Below are positions 1-5,366 of a stretch of 5,366 nucleotides of DNA, piece after piece (positions within the stretch are counted from its first letter, which is position 1; each line of letters opens with the position of its first letter). The notes below the pieces were generated by a model. The model was not told the origin of the DNA, searched no databases, and saw nothing but the letters and a program-made list of their open reading frames with translations. The position numbers were made by a program, and so were the translations under genes. This DNA is from Flavobacteriaceae bacterium (GTDB taxonomy: Bacteria > Bacteroidota > Bacteroidia > Flavobacteriales > Flavobacteriaceae). The stretch is taken from assembly GCA_003511845.1 (NCBI GenBank), contig DOIV01000005.1, positions 1 through 5,366 on the forward strand, given 5' to 3'.

Positions 1-21
1 GGTAGACGGTAGACGGTAGAC
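1..21. repeat. Tandem heptanucleotide repeat, GGTAGAC x3
   Basis: Three perfect back-to-back copies of GGTAGAC (1-7, 8-14, 15-21) begin at the window edge, so the array may extend further left. It lies 29 bases upstream of the first start codon in non-coding sequence. The unit is not self-complementary. A looser 7-base series sharing the pattern [A/G]GT[A/T]..C occurs at 1387-1407. I recall similar short heptamer runs between genes in Bacteroidota genomes, but their function is unknown to me. Confidence 0.8.
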
Positions 22-50
22 AAAATTAAAAAATATAATAAAACTAAATC

Positions 51-638
51 ATGAAGAAAATACTATTTACACTCGCATTTCTAGTTGTTTTGCCATTGGC
101 AGCACAAAAACAAGAAGCTATTTTATATTTTAAAGATAGTACAATACTCAAAGGCTTGGCAAAAATCACCCACTCAAAAGGAATACAGTTTAGAACCGAA
201 AAAGGAGAGGAAAAGACCGAGTATTCTTTTGAAGAATTAAAATATATAGAAATTAAAGAAAAGAAAAAAAGTAAAGAATTTACTACCTATTCTTATAGGA
301 TACTTCCTGAAAGTGGATACACATTATTAAAACAAATAGAAGTAGGAAAGCTAAACTTATATAAGTTTTTTGATGTTTTTCACTCTTCAAAATCTGGCCC
401 AAACGGGTCTATGACTACAAAAAGCTCTTCTATTAGTCGTTATTATATTGCTAAAGAAAATGAAGAGATACTTACTAATTTAGGTATTAACGGTCTGGAA
501 TTTGGTAAAAGATTTAAAAAAAATGCCTCCAACTATTTTAGCGATTGTCCTGAATTGGTATTAAAAATTCAAAAAAAGAAATTTAAAAAGAAACACATTG
601 TAGAGGTTGTGAAGTTTTACAACGAAAATTGTGATTAA
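51..638 (+). CDS. Exported protein of unknown function with signal peptide
   Basis: This 195-residue protein is not one I can name. Residues 1-18 form a clear signal peptide: MKK, a hydrophobic core of about 13 residues, then PLAA before Gln19, the usual flavobacterial 'A|Q' cleavage context. No lipobox cysteine is present, so the mature protein is probably periplasmic or surface-exposed rather than a lipoprotein. The mature part looks beta-rich at first (residues 22-105), then has a Ser/Gly/Thr-rich loop (about 112-128), and ends in a strongly basic segment (KKKFKKKH, about 175-182). Two cysteines, C166 in SDCPEL and C194 next to last, could form a disulfide. The ending FSDCP...F...V.FYN..C resembles a group of uncharacterised Bacteroidota proteins I remember only as hypothetical. 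The ATG at 51 is chosen because it starts directly on the signal peptide. The gene ends 27 bases before yebC, so the two may be co-transcribed. Confidence 0.8.
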   Translation: MKKILFTLAFLVVLPLAAQKQEAILYFKDSTILKGLAKITHSKGIQFRTEKGEEKTEYSFEELKYIEIKEKKKSKEFTTYSYRILPESGYTLLKQIEVGKLNLYKFFDVFHSSKSGPNGSMTTKSSSISRYYIAKENEEILTNLGINGLEFGKRFKKNASNYFSDCPELVLKIQKKKFKKKHIVEVVKFYNENCD

Positions 639-660
639 ACAAAAAACAACGATTAAACAA
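633..660 (+). repeat. 10-base direct repeat GATTAAACAA in the gap before yebC
   Basis: GATTAAACAA occurs at 633-642, overlapping the stop codon of the upstream gene, and again at 651-660, just before the yebC start. The copies are 18 bases apart start to start. This may be a small local duplication or simple A-rich similarity; no function is evident. Confidence 0.4.
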
Positions 661-665
661 CATAA

Positions 666-1382
666 ATGGGAAGAGCATTCGAATTTAGAAAAGCACGAAA
701 AATGAAACGTTGGTCAGCCATGGCTAAGACCTTTACACGTATTGGCAAAGACATTGTAATGGCTGTAAAAGAAGGTGGACCTAATCCTGAATCAAACTCA
801 CGTTTACGTGCCGTAATACAAAATGCAAAGGCTGCAAATATGCCTAAAGAAAATGTAGAACGTGCTATAAAAAAAGCGTCAGATAAAGATACAGCTGACT
901 ATAAAGAAGTCCTTTTTGAAGGTTATGCACCTCATGGAGTTGCCGTTTTAGTAGAAACAGCAACTGACAATAACAACCGTACTGTTGCTAATGTTAGGGC
1001 TGCTTTCAATAAATGTGATGGTACTTTTGGCACTTCAGGCTCAGTAGTTTTTATGTTTGACCATACGTGTAATTTTACCGTTAAAAAAGAAGATATCACC
1101 ATTGACATGGAAGAACTAGAACTCGAGCTGATAGACTTTGACGTAGAAGAAGTTTTTGATGATGAAGAAGGGATTATCATCTATGCACCATTTGAACAGT
1201 TTGGTGCCATACAATCCTTTTTTGAAGAAAACAATGTTGAAATTTTATCTTCTGGTTTTGAACGCATACCAACTTCAACCAAGAAGTTGTCAGAAGAACA
1301 ACAAGCCGATGTTGAAAAATTATTAGAAAAAATTGAAGAGGAAGATGATGTACAAAACGTATATCATTCTATGGAGATGTAA
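666..1382 (+). CDS. yebC: YebC/PmpR/TACO1-family protein
   Basis: The 238-residue protein matches the YebC/PmpR/TACO1 family along its whole length. The N-terminus GRAFEFRKARKMKRW replaces the GHSKWANIKHRK of E. coli YebC and is typical of Bacteroidota members. It is followed by the conserved block AVKEGG.NPESNSRL (33-47), the NMPKENVERAIKKA helix (58-71) and FEGYAPHGVAVLVE (84-97), then TDNNNRT (100-106) and GTFGTSGSVVFMF. The C-terminal half is very acidic, which is normal here. Family members were first annotated as transcription regulators; mitochondrial TACO1 and more recent bacterial work point to a cytoplasmic translation factor that helps ribosomes through difficult stretches such as consecutive prolines. 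Which role applies here cannot be told from sequence. The ATG at 666 gives the expected family start. A hairpin with 7-base arms follows the stop codon. Confidence 0.95.
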   Translation: MGRAFEFRKARKMKRWSAMAKTFTRIGKDIVMAVKEGGPNPESNSRLRAVIQNAKAANMPKENVERAIKKASDKDTADYKEVLFEGYAPHGVAVLVETATDNNNRTVANVRAAFNKCDGTFGTSGSVVFMFDHTCNFTVKKEDITIDMEELELELIDFDVEEVFDDEEGIIIYAPFEQFGAIQSFFEENNVEILSSGFERIPTSTKKLSEEQQADVEKLLEKIEEEDDVQNVYHSMEM

Positions 1383-1386
1383 AACT

Positions 1387-1407
1387 AGTATTCAGTTAGC
1401 AGTATGC
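1387..1407. repeat. Degenerate heptamer repeat (AGTATTC, AGTTAGC, AGTATGC)
   Basis: Three consecutive 7-base units starting AGT and ending C (1387-1393, 1394-1400, 1401-1407) follow the yebC stop codon. The shared pattern AGT[A/T]..C also fits the perfect GGTAGAC units at 1-21 when the first base is A or G. The series overlaps a hairpin (1392-1416), so the apparent period could come partly from that. At this length chance is a real alternative. Confidence 0.4.
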
Positions 1408-1416
1408 TTTAACTGA
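1392..1416 (+). terminator. Hairpin after yebC, possible transcription terminator
   Basis: TCAGTTA (1392-1398) and TAACTGA (1410-1416) are perfect inverted copies around an 11-base loop. Inside the loop GCA (1399-1401) can pair with TGC (1405-1407), lengthening the stem to 10 pairs with a two-base TT bulge. An A/T-rich stretch containing TTTATTTT follows (about 1423-1430). It lies 10 bases after the yebC stop and 35 bases before the next start, a sensible place for a terminator between two transcription units. The stem is AT-rich and no uninterrupted T tract follows directly, so the call is tentative. Confidence 0.35.
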
Positions 1417-1450
1417 GTAAAATTTATTTTAACTAAAAAACAATAACAAT

Positions 1451-2053
1451 ATGATTTTTTATGGCTCAAAAGGTGTACATCTACACAGTGAACAAGTAAG
1501 CGGAGTTAAATGTTCTCATTGCGAACAAACCTCAACACATACCGTAAGTATTTATGGAAAATATGCATATGTGTATTGGATTCCGTTTTTTCCTTTAGGA
1601 AAAAAAGGAGTGTCTGAATGTAATCATTGCAAAATCACTCTTGAACCTAAAGAAATGAGTGAATCTTTAAAATTAGCTTATCAAAATGTAAATGTTAATG
1701 CCAAAACACCAATTTGGTATTGGTCAGGTTTGGGTATTATAGCTGTAATTATTGGTGTCTTAGCTTTTTCAAGTGCTCAACATGATAAAGATGCTATTAC
1801 CTATATTGACAAACCTTTGGTCGGTGATATATACGAATTCAAGCCTAATGATTATTACTCCTTATTAAAAGTTGCCTCTGTAGATCAAGATTCTGTGTAT
1901 GTTATTTCTAATGATTATGAAACTGAAAGGCAATCAGATTTAAATGACCTTGACAAAGCAAGTAATTTCACATCTAAACCTTATGGAATTTCTAAAGAAG
2001 ATTTAAAAGAATATTTCAAATCTAAAAAAATATTAGATGTCAATAGAGATTAA
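1451..2053 (+). CDS. Zinc-ribbon domain protein with one membrane segment
   Basis: The 200-residue protein begins MIFYGSKGVHLHSEQ, then has CSHC (21-24) and CNHC (57-60), two CxxC knuckles expected to bind one zinc ion. Between them lies the aromatic, basic stretch YGKYAYVYWIPFFPLGKKG (35-53). This arrangement matches the small bacterial zinc-ribbon family I know as zinc_ribbon_15, common in Bacteroidota. A single transmembrane helix follows at about 88-107 (IWYWSGLGIIAVIIGVLAF). The remaining 90 residues are polar, with no motif I recognise. With no signal peptide, the likely topology is zinc ribbon in the cytoplasm and C-terminal part outside. Substrate and partner are unknown. It is probably the first gene of a four-gene block, ending 6 bases before tsaE. 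An A-rich leader (CTAAAAAACAATAACAAT) precedes the ATG, with no Shine-Dalgarno site. Confidence 0.85.
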   Translation: MIFYGSKGVHLHSEQVSGVKCSHCEQTSTHTVSIYGKYAYVYWIPFFPLGKKGVSECNHCKITLEPKEMSESLKLAYQNVNVNAKTPIWYWSGLGIIAVIIGVLAFSSAQHDKDAITYIDKPLVGDIYEFKPNDYYSLLKVASVDQDSVYVISNDYETERQSDLNDLDKASNFTSKPYGISKEDLKEYFKSKKILDVNRD

Positions 2054-2059
2054 TTTTTT

Positions 2060-2467
2060 ATGATTGTAGACTATACACTAAGCCAACTCCCTAAAATTGC
2101 AAAACAAATTATTGATGAAGCATCAGATAAAATTTTGTTGTTTTATGGTGAAATTGGGGTTGGTAAAACAACTTTGATAAAAGAAATTGTAAAACAATTA
2201 GAGGTTGATGATGTGGTTAGTTCTCCTACTTTTTCATTGGTAAACGAATATTTATCACGTAAAGGAGAAACTATTTATCATTTTGATTTTTATAGAATAG
2301 AAGATGAAAATGAAGTCTTAGATATCGGCATAGATGAATATTTTGATAGTGGAAATTGGTGTTTGATAGAATGGCCAGAGAATGTTAAAAATATAGTACC
2401 TTTAAATGCTGTAAAAATTCATATTTCTCTAAATGAAAATAAAAGCCGAAATATTTTTGTAGAATAA
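2060..2467 (+). CDS. tsaE: tRNA threonylcarbamoyladenosine biosynthesis ATPase TsaE
   Basis: TsaE (YjeE) is the cytoplasmic P-loop ATPase that works with TsaB and TsaD to attach the threonylcarbamoyl group, made by TsaC, to A37 of ANN-decoding tRNAs (t6A). Its ATPase activity is thought to reset the TsaBD complex. The 135-residue length is close to the family norm. Visible motifs in order are the Walker A loop GEIGVGKTT (30-38), SSPTFSLVNEY (55-65), the H.DFYR motif (75-80) and IEWPE (104-108), all signatures of the family. No residue looks missing. It starts 6 bases after the zinc-ribbon gene and ends 26 bases before the alanine dehydrogenase-like gene, so it is probably co-transcribed with both. 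No other t6A gene is in the window. Confidence 0.96.
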   Translation: MIVDYTLSQLPKIAKQIIDEASDKILLFYGEIGVGKTTLIKEIVKQLEVDDVVSSPTFSLVNEYLSRKGETIYHFDFYRIEDENEVLDIGIDEYFDSGNWCLIEWPENVKNIVPLNAVKIHISLNENKSRNIFVE

Positions 2468-2493
2468 AGAACATTAAACCCGAAACTAAAAAA

Positions 2494-3693
2494 ATGAGTA
2501 AACAATTTTCTCCATTTAGTAAAGAAGAGTTAATGCCAAAGCCAGAAATGCTTGAAATAAAAAAGCAAAAAGGTGAATTGTTTATTGGTATACCTAAAGA
2601 AACACATTTACAAGAGAAACGAATTTGTTTAACGCCTGATGCTGTTGCGGCATTGACCAATCAAGGACATCGGATAGTTATTGAATCTAAAGCTGGTGAA
2701 GGTGCAAATTATAGCGATACGGATTATTCTGAAGCAGGAGCTAAAATTTCTTATGATGTTGAAGAAGCTTTTGGCTGTTCTATTATTTTAAAAGTTGAAC
2801 CACCTTCTCTAAAAGAAATTGAATATATCAATCCGCAAAGCACCTTGTTTTCTGCCTTACAATTGAAAACACAAAACAAAAAATACTTTGAAGCCTTAGC
2901 AAAAAAACGCATTACTGCCATTGCTTTTGATTTTATTTCTGATGAACATGGAGTTTTTCCTGTCGTGAAATCCTTAAGTGAAATTGCAGGTATTTCTTCT
3001 GTATTGATTGCAGCAGAACTGATGACTAAAAATAGTACTGGCAACGGTTTGCTATTTGGGAATATTGGCGGAGTTGCACCTCCAGAAGTTGTTATTTTAG
3101 GAGCTGGTACCGTTGGTGAATTTGCTGCTAGATCTGCCTTAGGCTTAGGTGCTCAAGTAAAAGTGTTTGACAGTTCAATAACAAAATTAAGACGTTTACA
3201 ACTTAATCTAGGTACTCCAATTTTTACATCTACCATTCAACCAAAAACATTGTCAAAAGCCTTAATGAGATGTGATGTTGCTATTGGTGCGGTAAGAGGT
3301 CGTAGTAGAACCCCAATCTTAGTTTCTGATGATATGGTACAAAAAATGAAAAGTGGGGCTATTATTGTAGACGTTAGTATTGACAGTGGTGGCTGTTTTG
3401 AAACTTCAGAAATTACCACACATAACAGTCCTACTCTAATAAAACATGGTGTTATTCATTATGGCGTACCTAATATTCCGTCAAGGTATTCAAGAACAGC
3501 TTCCTTATCTATTAGCAATATATTTACGCCTTATCTTATTGATATTGGAGATGAAGGAGGTTTAGAAAATGCGGCTAGATTTGATAGAAGCTTACAAAGA
3601 GGTGTGTATTTCTATCATGGCATATTGACCAACAAAGCGGTAGCTGACTGGTTTAGTTTACCTTACAGAGATATTAATTTATTGATTTTTTAA
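2494..3693 (+). CDS. ald: Alanine dehydrogenase / transhydrogenase-alpha family NAD-binding protein
   Basis: The 399-residue protein belongs to the Ald/PntA family and would normally be annotated alanine dehydrogenase (NAD-dependent L-alanine to pyruvate plus ammonia). It has about 29 extra N-terminal residues before FIGIPKE, where typical Ald begins. It then shows the N-terminal substrate domain (KETHLQEKRICLTP, 35-48), a Rossmann fold with GAGTVG (203-208) and acidic D226 after the second strand, suggesting NAD rather than NADP, and VDVSIDSGGCFETS (292-305), which resembles Ald. The arginine equivalent to R15 of Mycobacterium tuberculosis Ald is R43, and the D270 equivalent is D297. By my hand alignment the equivalents of K75 and H96 are E102 and Q123, so two substrate-pocket residues differ and alanine dehydrogenase activity is uncertain. 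I recall Gln in other flavobacterial homologues, so this is probably a subfamily trait. The gene ends 3 bases before the DUF4258-like gene. Confidence 0.88.
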   Translation: MSKQFSPFSKEELMPKPEMLEIKKQKGELFIGIPKETHLQEKRICLTPDAVAALTNQGHRIVIESKAGEGANYSDTDYSEAGAKISYDVEEAFGCSIILKVEPPSLKEIEYINPQSTLFSALQLKTQNKKYFEALAKKRITAIAFDFISDEHGVFPVVKSLSEIAGISSVLIAAELMTKNSTGNGLLFGNIGGVAPPEVVILGAGTVGEFAARSALGLGAQVKVFDSSITKLRRLQLNLGTPIFTSTIQPKTLSKALMRCDVAIGAVRGRSRTPILVSDDMVQKMKSGAIIVDVSIDSGGCFETSEITTHNSPTLIKHGVIHYGVPNIPSRYSRTASLSISNIFTPYLIDIGDEGGLENAARFDRSLQRGVYFYHGILTNKAVADWFSLPYRDINLLIF

Positions 3694-3696
3694 TAT

Positions 3697-4068
3697 ATGG
3701 AACTTAAACGTCGTTTTTTTATATTTGGTATCGGTTTTTCTATTGGGATAGTTTTATTGCTCGTTATTTTAAACGGAAAAGAGGCTTCTTGTAATTATTT
3801 ACCAAATGCTAGAATGTTAGAAATATTAAGAAGCAAACACAGAGTATTTACCGATGATGTAATACAAATCATGTCTAAAAAAAACATTGACTCAACTGAG
3901 GTTGTTGAGTTGTTATTAAAAGGAGATATTGATTTTTCTAAAAGTAAAGTCCGACAAGAACCTTGTCGTTATTATTGGATAGATGGCTATGTAAAACAAA
4001 AAGAGATTTCTATTTATGTTGAAAATTGTGATACTATTGTTACCATTCAACAGATTAATTTTGAATAA
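3697..4068 (+). CDS. Small membrane-anchored DUF4258-like protein
   Basis: The 123-residue protein has an N-terminal hydrophobic helix (about 7-25) after a basic start (MELKRR), giving either a signal anchor or an uncleaved signal peptide, with the rest most likely in the periplasm. No lipobox is evident, since C32 lies after the helix in a polar context. The body contains LLKGDIDFSKSKVRQEPCRYYWIDG (from residue 73), a pattern I associate with DUF4258 proteins encoded beside flavobacterial ald genes. The three cysteines are C32, C90 and C111. Function is unknown; the soluble DUF4258 fold has been loosely compared with toxin-like nucleases, but nothing here shows a catalytic site. It starts 3 bases after the ald-like stop codon, so it is almost certainly co-transcribed and perhaps translationally coupled. 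Confidence 0.8.
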   Translation: MELKRRFFIFGIGFSIGIVLLLVILNGKEASCNYLPNARMLEILRSKHRVFTDDVIQIMSKKNIDSTEVVELLLKGDIDFSKSKVRQEPCRYYWIDGYVKQKEISIYVENCDTIVTIQQINFE

Positions 4069-4078
4069 TTTTCAAAAT
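4058..4078. terminator. Hairpin spanning the convergent stop codons
   Basis: ATTTTGAA (4058-4065) and TTCAAAAT (4071-4078) are perfect 8-base inverted copies around a 5-base loop (TAATT). The structure covers the stop codons of both converging genes (TAA at 4066-4068 on plus, TGA at 4072-4074 on minus). On the plus strand it is followed closely by CTTTTT (4081-4086 region), so it could end transcription of the zinc-ribbon/tsaE/ald block. On the minus strand no T tract follows. The stem has only one G:C pair per seven A:T pairs and would be weak. Confidence 0.35.
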
Positions 4079-4626
4079 ATCTTTTTATTATAATTTTCAG
4101 GAAATTTACCATCAATGTCTTTATAGAAGTTTTGAAACTTGGTCATATCTACTTCAAAATCTCCAGTAAGATGAATCAAGTCACCAACACCAGCAATTTT
4201 CTTTGTATAATCTAAATAACCCAAAAGAACAGGCACTTTAGCATTTAAAGCAATATGATAAAAGCCAGTTCGCCACCTTTCAACATATTTACGTGTACCT
4301 TCAGCTGAGAGCATCAAAACAATTTTCTCTTGTTTATTCAATAAATCAACAGAAAAATCAACAGTATTGTTATGCTTAGATCTGTCAATACCAATACCAC
4401 CTAACCATTTAAAAAAACGGCCATGCAATCCTTTAGTGTAGGCATGCTTAATAATGAATTTAACCTTTATACCAACTTTCCAATAAACAGAAATAGCAAA
4501 AATTAAATCCCAATTTGAGGTATGTGGTGCAGCTACAGTTACACATTTATCCGTTTTAAATTTCTGTGGATAAACACACTTCCATCCAAAAATAAATAAT
4601 ATAAAACTGCCAATAATTTTCTTCAT
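4072..4626 (-). CDS. PlsC-type 1-acylglycerol-3-phosphate acyltransferase family protein
   Basis: This 184-residue protein carries the acyltransferase signatures of the PlsC/LPLAT family. These are the catalytic HX4D motif in APHTSNWD (H35, D40), GGIGIDRSK (76-84) for glycerophosphate binding, AEGTR (108-112), and VPVLLGYLDY (131-140). The N-terminus MKKIIGSFILFIFGW is hydrophobic and probably associates with the inner membrane. Members transfer an acyl chain to lysophosphatidic acid or to related lysolipids, including ornithine- or glycine-type aminolipids in Bacteroidota. The exact acceptor cannot be assigned, so I give no gene symbol. At 184 residues it is shorter than E. coli PlsC (about 245) but looks complete and typical of compact Bacteroidota members. 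Its ATG directly follows the TAG of the upstream carboxypeptidase gene (0 bases between), which suggests translational coupling. It converges on the DUF4258-like gene. Confidence 0.9.
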   Translation of the reverse strand: MKKIIGSFILFIFGWKCVYPQKFKTDKCVTVAAPHTSNWDLIFAISVYWKVGIKVKFIIKHAYTKGLHGRFFKWLGGIGIDRSKHNNTVDFSVDLLNKQEKIVLMLSAEGTRKYVERWRTGFYHIALNAKVPVLLGYLDYTKKIAGVGDLIHLTGDFEVDMTKFQNFYKDIDGKFPENYNKKIF

Positions 4627-5366
4627 CTAGTAGGTATTATATATTTGTAACAAGGTCTTTTCCATAGTTGCTTTAACTTCTTTTGAACTTACTCTGTAGT
4701 GATTATTCATATAGCTAAAAATAAGAAATGTCCCTTTTTTAGTAATGATATAATCGCTCAAACAGTGATTGTTAGACAGAGTACCTATTTTTGCATAAAT
4801 ATAAGGTTTATCATTGGTTATATATAATTTTTTTAATGTGCCTGATATTCCTCCTACAGGAAAATAATTCAATAATTTTTGAGTGGGAATTTCTACATAC
4901 ATTTTTTCAAGGAGTTTTACCAAACTTTCTGGTGTAAACAAATTATATCTAGACAAGCCAGAACCATCAACCCAACGGGGTTTTTGAGGTAAATCTTGCA
5001 AATAATTTTCAAGAGAATATTCTATTGCAGCTGTAACACTATAAGTGTCAGCAACCTCAACTCCTACTTGTAACAGCAATTGCTCAGCAATAAAATTATC
5101 ACTTACAGTCAGCATCTGTTTATAAATACTATCAGTATTCTGATTGTAGATGTATTTAAAGTTTACCTCTTTTTTATTTGGTATAAGTGTCACGTTTTAC
5201 GCAACTTATCACTCAACAAATCAGCTACAAGTTGATTTGAAGTTATAAAAGGCACCACATATTCCTTTTGTCCCTTTTTTTGAACATAAAACAAATTCCT
5301 TTTACGTTGTCTTGAGACCAAAACAGAATCTACTGCTACAATTTGAGTTTTGTTGTCAAAGCAATA
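4627..5366 (-). pseudogene. dacB: S13 (PBP4/DacB-type) D-Ala-D-Ala carboxypeptidase, partial and frameshifted
   Basis: This is the C-terminal half of a peptidase family S13 enzyme, a periplasmic D-alanyl-D-alanine carboxypeptidase/endopeptidase that trims peptidoglycan stem peptides. The gene runs off the right edge, so the SxxK serine is not seen. From 5366 one frame reads 58 residues (including YVVPFITSNQ and ADLLSDKLRKT) to a TGA at 5190-5192. The family match then continues in another frame, open from a GTG at 5193 to TAG at 4627-4629. That part has the SDN motif (residues 31-33 counted from the GTG), VDGSGLSRYN (75-84) and AKIGTL (134-139). The frames rejoin if one base is added near the TTTT at 5195-5198, giving LRKNVTLIPN, a normal-looking junction. 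The KTG motif reads KIG, and the usual LSGY reads LSDY. It may be a recent pseudogene or an assembly indel; a coupled start at the GTG overlapping TGA is less likely. Confidence 0.85.

Noticed and set aside
22..50. Bacteroidota-type promoter (TTG ... TAnnTTTG) before the first gene
   Set aside because: The stretch is simply A/T-rich and I could not find a convincing pair of boxes; the same holds for 1417-1450 and 2468-2493.
932..1180. 82-residue minus-strand open frame, very Ser-rich
   Set aside because: It lies wholly inside yebC; the Ser runs are the antisense of GAA/GAT acidic codons in that gene. No start context or family match.
2385..2660. 91-residue minus-strand open frame over the tsaE/ald junction
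   Set aside because: It overlaps the ends of two well-supported genes on the other strand and shows no recognisable domain.
2751..3044. 97-residue minus-strand open frame
   Set aside because: Entirely antisense to the conserved ald-like coding region.
3237..3419. 60-residue minus-strand open frame
   Set aside because: Antisense to the Rossmann domain of the ald-like gene; no independent support.
3697..4068. DUF4258-like protein as a toxin with the ald-like gene as antitoxin
   Set aside because: The neighbour is a 399-residue dehydrogenase-family protein, not an antitoxin, and the small protein has an N-terminal membrane helix and no visible nuclease residues.
4627..5193. A stand-alone 188-residue protein starting at GTG 5193
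   Set aside because: The start falls in the middle of an S13 enzyme, lacks the catalytic SxxK part and a signal peptide, and the family match continues upstream in another frame to the window edge, so it is a fragment of a larger gene.

Overview
The window is AT-rich and looks like chromosomal DNA from a Bacteroidota bacterium, most likely a member of the Flavobacteriaceae. The YebC protein opens with MGRAFEFRKARKMKRW, the Bacteroidota form of this family. Start codons are preceded by A-rich stretches rather than clear Shine-Dalgarno sites. The order tsaE, alanine dehydrogenase-like gene, DUF4258-type gene is one I remember from flavobacterial genomes. I see no tRNA, rRNA, CRISPR array, insertion sequence or phage gene.

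Layout. Bases 1-21 are three tandem copies of a 7-base unit. Two plus-strand genes follow: an exported protein of unknown function (51-638) and yebC (666-1382). A 68-base gap (1383-1450) holds a degenerate 7-base repeat and a hairpin. Next come four closely packed plus-strand genes (gaps of 6, 26 and 3 bases), probably one operon: a zinc-ribbon membrane protein (1451-2053), tsaE (2060-2467), an alanine dehydrogenase/transhydrogenase-family gene (2494-3693) and a small membrane-anchored DUF4258-like protein (3697-4068). This block meets a minus-strand pair tail to tail with 3 bases between stop codons. The pair is a PlsC-type acyltransferase (4072-4626) and, upstream of it, an S13 (PBP4/DacB-type) D-alanyl-D-alanine carboxypeptidase (4627 to beyond the right edge).

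Functions. YebC and TsaE both serve translation: YebC as a ribosome-associated or regulatory factor, TsaE as the ATPase of t6A tRNA modification. The minus-strand pair concerns the cell envelope (peptidoglycan and phospholipid).

Main observations. The carboxypeptidase is split by a one-base frameshift at a four-base homopolymer (5195-5198), and its KTG motif reads KIG, so it is either a young pseudogene or a sequence with an indel error. The alanine dehydrogenase-like protein appears to lack two substrate-pocket residues of characterised alanine dehydrogenases, so its usual name may be wrong. Otherwise this is ordinary core-genome sequence, and I found no convincing new multi-gene system.
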